A stretch of 50,141 nucleotides of DNA. Origin: a bacterium. GTDB taxonomy: Bacteria > Lernaellota > Lernaellaia > JACKCT01. The notes under the pieces were generated by a model. It saw nothing but the letters and a program-made list of their open reading frames with translations. It was not told the DNA's origin and ran no database searches. The stretch covers positions 1 through 50,141 of the forward strand of contig JAIOHV010000091.1 in the NCBI GenBank assembly GCA_019912885.1, written 5' to 3'. The translations under genes were made by a program, and so were the position numbers. Position 1 is the stretch's first letter; each line of letters starts with the position of its first letter. This document shows, piece after piece, positions 25,127 to 33,094 of this stretch.

Positions 25127-26295
25127 CAGATCTCCGCGATCGCGGCCAGGCGCTCGCCCGCGGCGCGAGCGCCGGCGATGTTTCGCGCGGCAGGGCCAAG
25201 TTCGAGCTCCGCAAGCGCACCGGTCACGTGGATACCGTTGCCCCAGGAAAGATCGTAATTAACGCGTGGAAATCCGTCGGGCGCAAGGGGCAGGCCGAAA
25301 TCGTCGATAACGCGATCGAGCCACGCGCCGCCGGGCCGCTTCTCTCCGAATCCGGTGTCGAGAATGACCGAGCCGGCGCGCACCTCGCGGCCGTCGGAAA
25401 GCGCCAGCGTCACGCCATCCGCATCTTCGGTCGCCCGCGTGACCGCGCCGAGCCGATGCGTGACGCGCCCGTCTCGTTCGAGGCTCTCCAGGCGCTCGGC
25501 CGCGTCGGGCGTGACGCTACCGCGATACCGCGCGCGCTCGATGATCTCGCGCCGGCGGACGAGATCGGGCTCTTGATGAAATCCGCGCAGAAATTTCGGC
25601 CCGAGCCAGCCGGGATCGCTGTCGAAATCGTGCACCTCGGATTCGCGGCGCGAGATGAGCGTCACCTCGCCGGGGCGCGACACGGCGTGGTTGATCGCCG
25701 TGTCGTACGCCGAAAGCCCACCGCCGATCACCACGACGGGGCTTTCGTGCTCCCATTCCTCGCGCAAGAAGCCTGGCTCAAAGATGTGCCGAACGCGGCG
25801 CGGGGAAAGATGCCTGCCCCACTCGGGCACGCGCGGCGTGTCGGTCGGCGAAAGGGCCAGCAACACGCGCCGCGCGTCGATGGCGCCCCGATCCGTTTCG
25901 GCGCGCAAGCCGCCGCCCATTCGCGCAAGCCCGGAGACGGTGGCGCGCTCGATGAGCGGCGCGACGCGATAGCGTTCGATCGCCGCCCGCGCGTGCGCCA
26001 GAAACAACGCCAGCGACGGACGGCTGTACGGACCCGCGAAGTCGCGAAATCCGCGACCGCGCGGCGTGGCGACGAAACGTTCGATCGGGAAATCGCGCAG
26101 GGCCACGTGATGCACCGACGGTGAACGCAGATGCGTCATCCCGGTGTTGCTGGCGCATTCGTTGAAGCGCGCAAGCGGCGTGCCGTGCGCGTCGACAAGA
26201 CGAACGCGCGCTCCCGCCGCACCAAGACGCGCGGCGAGCACGACCAGCAGATGAAGGCCGTGAACGCCGCCGCCGATGATGAGCCAATCGATCAT
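25126..26295 (-). CDS. FAD/NAD(P)-binding flavoprotein
   Basis: 389 residues, ATG at 26293-26295. Two dinucleotide-binding motifs are visible: WLIIGGGVHGLHLL at residues 4-17 (FAD) and VVVIGGGLSAYDTAI near residue 195 (NAD(P)H). This layout is that of class B-like flavin monooxygenases and lysine N-hydroxylase relatives. Other family-like points are HLRSPSVHHVALRDFP and the late GIHVTGALAELELGPAARNI, the FAD-contacting end. The substrate is unknown. It is the first gene of the minus-strand pair with the GH-A lipoprotein (overlap TGATG). Confidence 0.82.
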   Translation of the reverse strand: MIDWLIIGGGVHGLHLLVVLAARLGAAGARVRLVDAHGTPLARFNECASNTGMTHLRSPSVHHVALRDFPIERFVATPRGRGFRDFAGPYSRPSLALFLAHARAAIERYRVAPLIERATVSGLARMGGGLRAETDRGAIDARRVLLALSPTDTPRVPEWGRHLSPRRVRHIFEPGFLREEWEHESPVVVIGGGLSAYDTAINHAVSRPGEVTLISRRESEVHDFDSDPGWLGPKFLRGFHQEPDLVRRREIIERARYRGSVTPDAAERLESLERDGRVTHRLGAVTRATEDADGVTLALSDGREVRAGSVILDTGFGEKRPGGAWLDRVIDDFGLPLAPDGFPRVNYDLSWGNGIHVTGALAELELGPAARNIAGARAAGERLAAIAEI

Positions 26296-26351
26296 CGCGT
26301 ATCAGCGTATGCGAAAACGCGCACCGGCGCCCCGTCGGCGCCGGCGGCCGA

Positions 26352-26720
26352 TCAGGCGCCGGCGGCCAGGCTGTAATGGCCCTTGCCGTCGCGCGTGAGC
26401 TTTCCGGCGCGAACGAGGCGGCCGAGCGTCGCGTACATGACCGCGGGCGATCCAACGTAGCCGACGCGCTGCAAACCCTCGCCGATCTGCTTGGGATTCG
26501 CCGGCTTTTTTCGCCCGGAGAGCACCTTCATGATCATCGGCGAGATAGGCTGCTTGCTGCGCCGGCGGGCCTTTTTGACTTCCTTGCGCAACCGTTCGGT
26601 GAGTTCCGTAAGCAGCTCGAGGGACTTTCGTTTTTCGGCCAGTTGAAACTCTAACGCCTCGATATCACGATTGAGATTCCGAATTTCCTGTTGCAAAGTT
26701 TTTGTCAATTCGCCGGCCAT
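26352..26720 (-). CDS. Small coiled-coil / winged-helix DNA-binding protein
   Basis: About 122 residues. The ATG at 26718-26720 is chosen because GGAGGGG lies 5 bases upstream; the frame reads on 75 bases further but without a site. Residues about 3-50 form a charged coiled coil (TLQQEIRNLNRDIEALEFQLAEKR), followed by a basic stretch KKARRRSKQ. Residues about 62-120 look like a winged helix: MIMKVLSGRKKPANPKQIG, AVMYATLGRLVRAGKLTRDG and GHYSLAAG, the recognition helix and wing of replication-initiator/HARE-HTH-like domains. Probably a dimeric regulator; target unknown. Confidence 0.68.
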   Translation of the reverse strand: MAGELTKTLQQEIRNLNRDIEALEFQLAEKRKSLELLTELTERLRKEVKKARRRSKQPISPMIMKVLSGRKKPANPKQIGEGLQRVGYVGSPAVMYATLGRLVRAGKLTRDGKGHYSLAAGA

Positions 26721-27029
26721 ACGATCCCCTCCGCGGAAACGATGAAGTAGGTGGAAAATTAAAGATGATCGAGCGCTATGGCACGCTATCACCAAAACGA
26801 ATCGTCTTTCAAGCGCTTTCGTTTATCGCCGTTCCCATTGGGAATTTTTTGCGCATGGGCGCGCCGCCAGGGCCATTCGCGGCCGGCCTCATTCGGGCCC
26901 GCCAGGCGAATTCGACATCAAAATTGAAGCCGGGCGAGCCGGATAAGTAGAATCCGACTTGCGAGTTCTCATTTTCGGCCATTGTCGTCACAACGCGGGG
27001 ATAATTCCCCCGCGCCGCGAGCGCGCGCT
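26721..27029. other. Intergenic region with a lower-GC segment, unresolved short frames
   Basis: The part next to the winged-helix gene (26740-26765) is AT-rich and may hold its promoter. From about 26765 to 26985 both strands have frames of 57-61 codons: plus 26765-26950 from an ATG, minus 26809-26982 from an ATG. The minus frame reads MAENENSQVGFYLSGSPG and ends in GTAINESA. Neither has a convincing Shine-Dalgarno. Base use differs from neighbouring genes. It could be a conserved non-coding element, a remnant, or one small gene; I cannot decide. Confidence 0.4.
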
Positions 27030-27482
27030 TCAGGCCGTATCCGGTGGCGTCTCGTAAATGGCCAGCGCCTCCATCTCGATCAACAGTTCCGGACGGCACA
27101 GGCGCGCCTCGATGCCCGTGCTCGCGGGAAATGCGGTCAGGCCGACACTCTTGAAAAACTCCGAGCGCAGGCGACTCATCGGGCCGTAGTCGCGATCGAT
27201 GTCGCGAAAGTAAAACGTCGTACGAACGACGTCGTTCCACGATGCGCCCTGGCCCGTCAGCAGTTCGCTGACATTTTCGAACATGCGCGCGGCCTGGGCC
27301 GCAAGGTTTCCCGGCGCGACGGACTCGCCGCGCTCGTTCACCGCCGCGGTGCCGCTGATGTAAAGGTGCGTCACGCCATTCGCATCCACGCGATAGGCGC
27401 GCGAAAACGGAACCGGGTTTTCGTAGTCGTAGGCCTCGTTCAACACGCTTTTCGCGCTGACGGGCCGCTTTTTCAGGGTCAT
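27030..27482 (-). CDS. RidA/YjgF/Rid-family protein
   Basis: 150 residues from the ATG at 27480-27482, which has GGAG five bases upstream; the longer frame upstream is not coding-like. The sequence follows the Rid family: FSRAYRVDANGVTHLYISGTAAVNERGESVAPGNLAAQAARMFENV, then WNDVVRTTFYFRDI, FPASTGIEARLCRPELLIEMEALA. Classical RidA has an arginine in the C-terminal region contacting the imine substrate; here the position near GIEARLCRP has one. RidA hydrolyses reactive enamines/imines; other Rid subfamilies have different, mostly unknown substrates, and the extended length here fits one of those. No functional link to neighbours. Confidence 0.85.
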   Translation of the reverse strand: MTLKKRPVSAKSVLNEAYDYENPVPFSRAYRVDANGVTHLYISGTAAVNERGESVAPGNLAAQAARMFENVSELLTGQGASWNDVVRTTFYFRDIDRDYGPMSRLRSEFFKSVGLTAFPASTGIEARLCRPELLIEMEALAIYETPPDTA

Positions 27483-27573
27483 GGTTTCTCCGAAAGGGGC
27501 GGGATTCGCCGCGATCGGCCGGATCGGGCGAGTTTCGTGGGGCGGCGCGGCCGCGAAACCGCAGAATTTATCG

Positions 27574-28395
27574 TTATTCGTCCGCGATTTCCACCGTGAC
27601 GCGCTCCCAGTCCACTCCGGCGCTGCGAATGCGGATATCGCCCGCCTTGCCGACGATCGTTTCGGAGTTTTCCCGCGCGACGCAATACAGATCGTAGAGG
27701 CCGGCCTTTTTGGGCAGGCGCCAGCTTGTGGCCTTTTCCACATTGAAGTCGATGCCGCGCGTCGCCGAGTACCAGTGAAAGGTGGCGTCGCCGCCGGTGG
27801 GAAACTCCACGTCCGCGACGAGCTTGATCTGACCGGCGCGGCCCACGGGGGTGATGCCGTCCTCGCCGGGCGCCACGTCCTTGCCCTCGACGATCACGCG
27901 GATCTCGTGAAACTCTGGATTTTGCTTGACCGGGGCGTCGGAGACGATGAGCGACTTGATGGCGATCGTCGGATCGGCGTTCAGATCGCCGATCGCCATC
28001 GCGATCGTCAGGACCGTGCCGGCGGGATCGTATTCGCCGAGGCGCTCGACGAAATCACGCCCTTCGGGAACCGTGAACGTAAACGGCGGGCCGTCCGGCG
28101 GCTGCAAATACGCCTCGCCGGCCGGCAGTTCGTCAGGCGTATCGGCTTCGCCGTAGTTGAGGTCGAGCGATCCCGTGACGATCCACGCGACCGGCCCGAC
28201 ATACGGCGTGCCGTCCTTTTCGACGGCCAGACCTTCGATCGTCACCGTATCGCCAGGTGCGGCCTCGCGCGGCTCGGCGCGGATCGCGAGGATGCGCCGG
28301 CTCTCGACGATATTCGGCGCATCGAACTCCGGAATGCCGCAGGAGGCGGCAAACGCCAGGACGGCGACGGCCAGCGGCGCGGCGAATCGACGCAT
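27574..28395 (-). CDS. Lipoprotein of unknown function paired with TonB-dependent receptor
   Basis: About 273 residues from the ATG at 28393-28395, with GGGGAGG five bases upstream. That ATG shares its A with the last base of the TonB receptor stop (TGATG). Upstream GTG codons in the same frame lack this spacing. The signal peptide LAVAVLAFAASC with lipobox ASC predicts a lipidated Cys. The body is beta-rich (ILAIRAEPREAAPGDTVTIEG, VGRAGQIKLVADVEFP, AGLYDLYCVAREN) and may be Ig-like; no known domain was recognised. Because it is translationally coupled to the receptor, it may be a surface lipoprotein partner for capture of the same ligand. Confidence 0.68.
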   Translation of the reverse strand: MRRFAAPLAVAVLAFAASCGIPEFDAPNIVESRRILAIRAEPREAAPGDTVTIEGLAVEKDGTPYVGPVAWIVTGSLDLNYGEADTPDELPAGEAYLQPPDGPPFTFTVPEGRDFVERLGEYDPAGTVLTIAMAIGDLNADPTIAIKSLIVSDAPVKQNPEFHEIRVIVEGKDVAPGEDGITPVGRAGQIKLVADVEFPTGGDATFHWYSATRGIDFNVEKATSWRLPKKAGLYDLYCVARENSETIVGKAGDIRIRSAGVDWERVTVEIADE

Positions 28396-30713
28396 CACCA
28401 CCTCCCCTGCACGCCGAGCGTCGGGTAGAAGGTCGGAAAGGTCACCGCCTCGCGCTCGGTGTAGTCGAAATTGTAGAGATAGCCGGCCGGCTGCCGTCGC
28501 GCGTAGACGTTATGGATATCGAGGTAAGTCGCCAGGGTCCAAGCCTGAAACGGCCAGGTCTTGTCCACGCGCAGGTCGAGCTGATGCAATTCGGTATTTC
28601 GCTTCGCGTTCACGTCCTCCGAAAAGATCGGGATGTAGGAGTCGGTGTCGGCGTTGTAGATCGCGTTGTCGACTTCCGTGTACGGCAGGCCGGTCGCGTA
28701 CGAAAACCGCGCACCCGCGCGCCAGGTTTCGCCGAGCTTGTAGGAAGCCAGCACGACGACGTTGTGGCGCTGGTCCTGATCGAAGTAGCGCCAGTCGTCG
28801 CCGGGGCGGTCGCGGCGCTCGCTGACGGTATAGGTGTACGCGAGCCAGCCGTAGAGCCGGTCGACAAGCTCCTTGCGCACGAGCAGTTCCGCGCCGTGGA
28901 TGCGGCCGATGCCCGCGTTGTCGTACGGCTCCTCATCGTCGGCGCCGGTGCGCGCGACGAGCCGATCGAGCTTCTTGTAGTAACCCTGCACGTCGACAAA
29001 CCACGAATCCTCGAACACGTATTCCGCGCCCGCGGAAAAGGACACCGCGCGCTCGGAGACCAGATCGATCGTGCCGAAGGGGTCGAGCAACTCGTCCGGC
29101 TCGGGGTACTGGTGATAAACACCCGCGCCGCCCTTGAATGTCAGCGCGTCGGTCGCGTAGATGCGCGCGAACGCGCGCGGATCGACGTGCGACAGCCGCC
29201 CGCTTTGCGTGTCCGATTCGAATCCTCCCGTGCTGGCGCGCACGCCTGGCGTGACGGTGGCGACGCCGCCCAGGTCGATGGAGTCCTCGATGTATGCCGC
29301 GCCGTACGCGAAGCGGAGTTCCTCGTCGTAAAGATACGACTGCTCGTTGAAAAGGTCCGCGCCGCCGGGGTTACCTTCCTTGGGCGGGCGCACGATGTCC
29401 GCGCGGACGTTGAAACGCGCAAGCGCGCCCTCGAGGCCGAATCCGATCGTGTTCCACTCGGCGACGCGCCAGACGAGGTCATCGCGGATCTCGATGTCCT
29501 CGCCGCTGATTTCAAAGAAGTTGTCGTCGAATATCGCGATATGCACATCCTGCCAGACCGGCGCGACGGCCAGGCGGTTGTCGAAGGTTGAGGACGGTGT
29601 GAACCCCCAGGAGAGGATCGGCCGATGGAACCAGGCGTTCAGGTCGAAGGACTGCGTCGCCGTGGGGCGCTGTTCGTCCGTTTCCTCCTGCACGAGCCCG
29701 AGCTGATCGTCCGAGCCGAACGCAAAGACCCGCAGGGTGTTCTGTTCGTTCGGCGTATATTCTACCGCCGCCTGATAGTCGTAGAAGCGCGGCAGGACGG
29801 TGAATTGCGCCTCATCTTCCGGGATCAACTCCGGCAGGATGAAGTCGATGAAACTGCGGCGGATCGCGAAGCCGCCGGCGAATTCGCCGTTTTTCGAGAG
29901 CGGCGATTCGATGAGCGCGAAGCTCGCGTAGTTGGTCACATCGATGACGCCCGAAAAATCGTCGTGCACCGGCGGGCGCGAACGCAGATCGACAATGCCG
30001 CCCATCGCCTCGCCGTAACGCACGGCGTAGCCGCCCGCGTAATAATCGAGCGACGAGAGCCACTCGGAATTGACGACCGTCAACAGACCACCGAAGTGGA
30101 AGAGCTGCGGGATGTCGAAACCGTCGACAAAGTAGCGGCTGTCTTCCGGGCTTGATCCGCGGATGACAAGGCCGTTTTGTCCAAACGCACTCGGGCCGAG
30201 ATTCGCGGTGCCCGGCAGCGACTGCACGACGCGGATCGCATCGCCCGCCGCGCCGGGCACGGTGCGGATCTCCTCGCCGGAGAGCGTCTGTTTGGCGACG
30301 TCCACCGTTTCGCGGCGCGCGCTGACGGTGACTTCCGCGAGGCGCGCGCCTTCGGCCGAGGGGGAAAGCAGCATTTCGATTTTCGCCTCGCCGCCCGCAA
30401 CAGTGACGGGCGCGGTGCGACGCTCGAAACCAAGCGCCTCGACGGCGACGACGTATTCTCCGTCGGGGACGTCCTTGAACGTGAAGGCGCCTTCGTCGTC
30501 CGTGGTTTGGGAGAAATCCGTTCCTTCGAGGGAAACCTCGGCGCCGGCAAGGGGAATGAGCGTTTCGTCGTCGAAGACGGCGCCGGTGACGGCGCCCGCC
30601 GCGAAGACTTGCGGCGCCTGCACAAACAGAAAAGCGACCGCCGCAAACCAGGACGCCGCGCGGGCGCGATAAAGGAAGCGGCGCCGGAATACGCCGAAAT
30701 AGGCGAGAATCAC
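28395..30713 (-). CDS. TonB-dependent receptor with carboxypeptidase-regulatory-like domain
   Basis: 772 residues, GTG start at 30711-30713 overlapping the rtcB stop. A signal peptide covers about residues 1-38. Next is a carboxypeptidase-regulatory-like (CarboxypepD_reg) Ig-type domain (GAVTGAVFDDETLIPLAGAEV to about residue 115), a possible TonB box in LAEVTVSARRE, and a plug domain with LVIRGSSPEDSRYFVDGFDI and FHFGGLLTVV. The remainder is a 22-strand outer-membrane barrel with alternating aromatic strands, ending YPTLGVQGRW with a terminal aromatic as required for BAM insertion. It imports an unknown ligand using TonB energy; SusC-type receptors have the same N-terminal extension, but no SusD is next to it. 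Confidence 0.9.
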   Translation of the reverse strand: MILAYFGVFRRRFLYRARAASWFAAVAFLFVQAPQVFAAGAVTGAVFDDETLIPLAGAEVSLEGTDFSQTTDDEGAFTFKDVPDGEYVVAVEALGFERRTAPVTVAGGEAKIEMLLSPSAEGARLAEVTVSARRETVDVAKQTLSGEEIRTVPGAAGDAIRVVQSLPGTANLGPSAFGQNGLVIRGSSPEDSRYFVDGFDIPQLFHFGGLLTVVNSEWLSSLDYYAGGYAVRYGEAMGGIVDLRSRPPVHDDFSGVIDVTNYASFALIESPLSKNGEFAGGFAIRRSFIDFILPELIPEDEAQFTVLPRFYDYQAAVEYTPNEQNTLRVFAFGSDDQLGLVQEETDEQRPTATQSFDLNAWFHRPILSWGFTPSSTFDNRLAVAPVWQDVHIAIFDDNFFEISGEDIEIRDDLVWRVAEWNTIGFGLEGALARFNVRADIVRPPKEGNPGGADLFNEQSYLYDEELRFAYGAAYIEDSIDLGGVATVTPGVRASTGGFESDTQSGRLSHVDPRAFARIYATDALTFKGGAGVYHQYPEPDELLDPFGTIDLVSERAVSFSAGAEYVFEDSWFVDVQGYYKKLDRLVARTGADDEEPYDNAGIGRIHGAELLVRKELVDRLYGWLAYTYTVSERRDRPGDDWRYFDQDQRHNVVVLASYKLGETWRAGARFSYATGLPYTEVDNAIYNADTDSYIPIFSEDVNAKRNTELHQLDLRVDKTWPFQAWTLATYLDIHNVYARRQPAGYLYNFDYTEREAVTFPTFYPTLGVQGRW

Positions 30714-32152
30714 CCCTTGATCACTCCCATGGGACGCAGTCTGGCCACACGCGCCGCGATCCCGGCCTCGTGAATGACGCGAACGACGTCAGCCGCATCC
30801 TTATAGGCTTCGGGCATTTCCTCGGCAAGCGCGCGTTTGTCGTGGCATTCGACAACGATCCCCCTGGCCGCAAGCTCATCGGCGATCGATCGCCCTTGGG
30901 CGATCTTCCGGGCCTGCGTTCGGGAAAGACGCCGCCCCGCGCCGTGGCAGCAGCTCCCGAAAGTCTGCGTCATCGAACCGGGCCGCCCGGCGAGCACAAA
31001 ACTCGCGCGGCCCATGTCGCCGGGAATCATGACCGGCTGGCCGGCCTCGCGGTACTCCTTTGGCAGTTCGGGATGGCCCGGCGGGAATGCACGCGTCGCG
31101 CCCTTGCGATGCACGATCACCGTGCGTTTTTGGCCGTCAATCTCGTGCTCTTCGATCTTCGCGATGTTGTGCGCGACGTCGTAAACGAGGCGCGCGGCGA
31201 GTTCGTCGTCGCCAACGCCGATCGTCCGCTTCAGCGATTCGAGCGCCAGGTGCATGATCGTCTGCCGGTTGGCCCAGGCGAAGTTTGCCGCGGCGCACAT
31301 GGCGTGGAAGTACGCCTGCCCCGAGGGATCGGCAAATGGCGCGTAGGCAAGCTGCGTATCCGGCAGGGGAAGATGCTGTGCCCTGTCGATGTTTTTCATG
31401 CGCGCGACGAAGTCCTGGCAGACCTGATGCCCAAGGCCGCGCGAGCCGCTATGGATGAAAAGCACGAGCTGTCCCTTGCGCAGGCCGAAGGCCCTGGCGC
31501 ACGCTTCGTCGTAGATTTCATCCACCTCGTCGATCTCGAGGAAGTGGTTGCCTGATCCGAGAGTGCCGATCTGATCGCCGCCCCGTTCATGCGCCCGGAT
31601 CGAAACCTCGGCCGGGTCGGCGTCGGGCAGGCGGCCGCCCGCCTCCGTGCGCCGCAGATCGTCCGCACGGCCGAAGCCGTCGTCGATCATCGCCGACGCG
31701 CCCTCGACGAGTACGCGGTCAAGCTGCTTTCCGGCGCGGTGGACGGGACCGCGCTGGTTCAAACCGCACGGGACATCGTTGAACAGCCCGCGCACGACGC
31801 GTTCGAGGATCGGGCGCACGTTCTTCGCGTCGATGCCGGTCGCGGCCAGGCGCACGCCGCAGTTGATGTCGTATCCCACACCGCCGGGGCTGATGATGCC
31901 GTCCTTCGCGTCGAACGCGGCAACGCCGCCGATCGGAAAGCCATAACCCCAATGCGCGTCGGGCATCGCCATGCTGGCGCCGACGATGCCGGGCAGGCGA
32001 GCGACGTTGCGGATCTGGTTCAGCACCTCCTTGTCCTTCCGCGCGGCGTCGAGAAGCGCCCGGGACGCGTAGAGAATGCCGGGCACGTTCATGCCCGGCT
32101 CGCGCGGGATCTCCCAGCGATGCCGGGAGACTTCGCGGAATCCATCGATCAT
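30710..32152 (-). CDS. rtcB: RtcB-family RNA ligase
   Basis: 480 residues, matching the long RtcB class. Signatures: MPDAHWGYGFPIGGVAAFD, GVGYDINCGVRL with metal-binding Cys98, GTLGSGNHFLEI, HSGSRGLGHQV, and FGSCCHGAGRRLSR, in which H403 is the guanylylated histidine. RtcB joins 2',3'-cyclic phosphate (or 3'-phosphate) and 5'-hydroxyl RNA ends using GTP and Mn2+, in tRNA splicing or RNA repair. No archease or RtcR regulator is visible. The stop overlaps the start of the TonB receptor gene, so an RNA-repair gene and an outer-membrane import pair appear to share one transcript. The gene diverges from rfbD across a gap of 50 bases. Confidence 0.93.
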   Translation of the reverse strand: MIDGFREVSRHRWEIPREPGMNVPGILYASRALLDAARKDKEVLNQIRNVARLPGIVGASMAMPDAHWGYGFPIGGVAAFDAKDGIISPGGVGYDINCGVRLAATGIDAKNVRPILERVVRGLFNDVPCGLNQRGPVHRAGKQLDRVLVEGASAMIDDGFGRADDLRRTEAGGRLPDADPAEVSIRAHERGGDQIGTLGSGNHFLEIDEVDEIYDEACARAFGLRKGQLVLFIHSGSRGLGHQVCQDFVARMKNIDRAQHLPLPDTQLAYAPFADPSGQAYFHAMCAAANFAWANRQTIMHLALESLKRTIGVGDDELAARLVYDVAHNIAKIEEHEIDGQKRTVIVHRKGATRAFPPGHPELPKEYREAGQPVMIPGDMGRASFVLAGRPGSMTQTFGSCCHGAGRRLSRTQARKIAQGRSIADELAARGIVVECHDKRALAEEMPEAYKDAADVVRVIHEAGIAARVARLRPMGVIKG

Positions 32153-32202
32153 GGCGGCCCCCTGTGCGCGCCGCGGCGCGTGACCTATTATCGCGCTTAC
32201 GG

Positions 32203-33072
32203 ATGCCGGCTACGAGACTAACGGGGTGCGTTGTGACGGGCGCCACGGGCATGCTGGGGCGCGCCGTCGTTGCCGCGCTCGGCGACGCGGGCTTTGAGCC
32301 CCGAACGCATACGCACGCGGACGGCGACCTCGCCGAAGGCGGCGCGGCCGACGATCTTGTCCGCGCTCCGGGGGTGCGCGTCGTGATCAATTGCGCGGCG
32401 TTCACGGACGTGGAGGGTTGCGAGGATCCCGCGAACGCCGGTGCCGTTCGCGCGGGCAATGTGCTGATTCCCGAACACCTGGCGCGCGCGTGCCACGAAA
32501 ACGGGCGGCGGCTCGTGCATATTTCCACGGACTACGTTTTCGACGGCGAGAAGGCGGAGCCCTACATCGAAGACGACGCGGCGAATCCTCGATCGGCTTA
32601 CGGGCGCAGCAAGCTCGCGGGGGAAAAGGCGGTGCGCCGCGAGTTGCCGGACGGGCATCTCATCGTGCGCACGGCATGGCTTTACGGCGCGGGCGGTCGG
32701 AATTTCGTCGACACGATCCGGCGCCTTACCGACGAGCGCGAGGAGTTGCGCGTGGTGAACGATCAGCGCGGCTCGCCGACGTGGGTCCGCGATCTGGCCG
32801 CCGCGATCCTCGCGTGCGTCGCGAGCCATGCGCGCGGCACGGTGCATGCGACGAACGCGGGCGCGACGACGTGGTTCGGGCTCGCGAGCCGCATTCTCGA
32901 ACTCGAGCCGCACGCGGCGCGCCTGACGCCTTGCACCACCGCCGAATATCCACAAAAGGCGCGGCGCCCGGCGAATTCGGTTCTCTCGTGCGATCGTCTC
33001 GTCGGCCTGACGGGATATCGCCCGCGCGCGTGGGACGCGGCGCTCGCGGACTACCTGGCGTCATCGTCATGA
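32203..33072 (+). CDS. rfbD: dTDP-4-dehydrorhamnose reductase
   Basis: About 289 residues from the ATG at 32203; GTG at 32164 is an alternative but would overlap the divergent promoter space. The extended SDR family is shown by CVVTGATGMLGRAVV, the NAD(P)-binding motif. The catalytic S/T-Y-x3-K is seen as HISTDYVFDGEKAEP and SAYGRSKLAGE. QRGSPTWVRDLA and PANSVLSCDRL are the substrate-loop motifs of RmlD/RfbD. It makes dTDP-L-rhamnose from dTDP-4-keto-rhamnose, the last step of that pathway; rfbA, rfbB and rfbC are not in the window. A TATTAT box lies at 32186-32191, only about 12 bases before the ATG, so a near-leaderless transcript is possible. Confidence 0.9.
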   Translation: MPATRLTGCVVTGATGMLGRAVVAALGDAGFEPRTHTHADGDLAEGGAADDLVRAPGVRVVINCAAFTDVEGCEDPANAGAVRAGNVLIPEHLARACHENGRRLVHISTDYVFDGEKAEPYIEDDAANPRSAYGRSKLAGEKAVRRELPDGHLIVRTAWLYGAGGRNFVDTIRRLTDEREELRVVNDQRGSPTWVRDLAAAILACVASHARGTVHATNAGATTWFGLASRILELEPHAARLTPCTTAEYPQKARRPANSVLSCDRLVGLTGYRPRAWDAALADYLASSS

Positions 33073-33094
33073 CGTACTTCCGAGCGCCCGCGGC

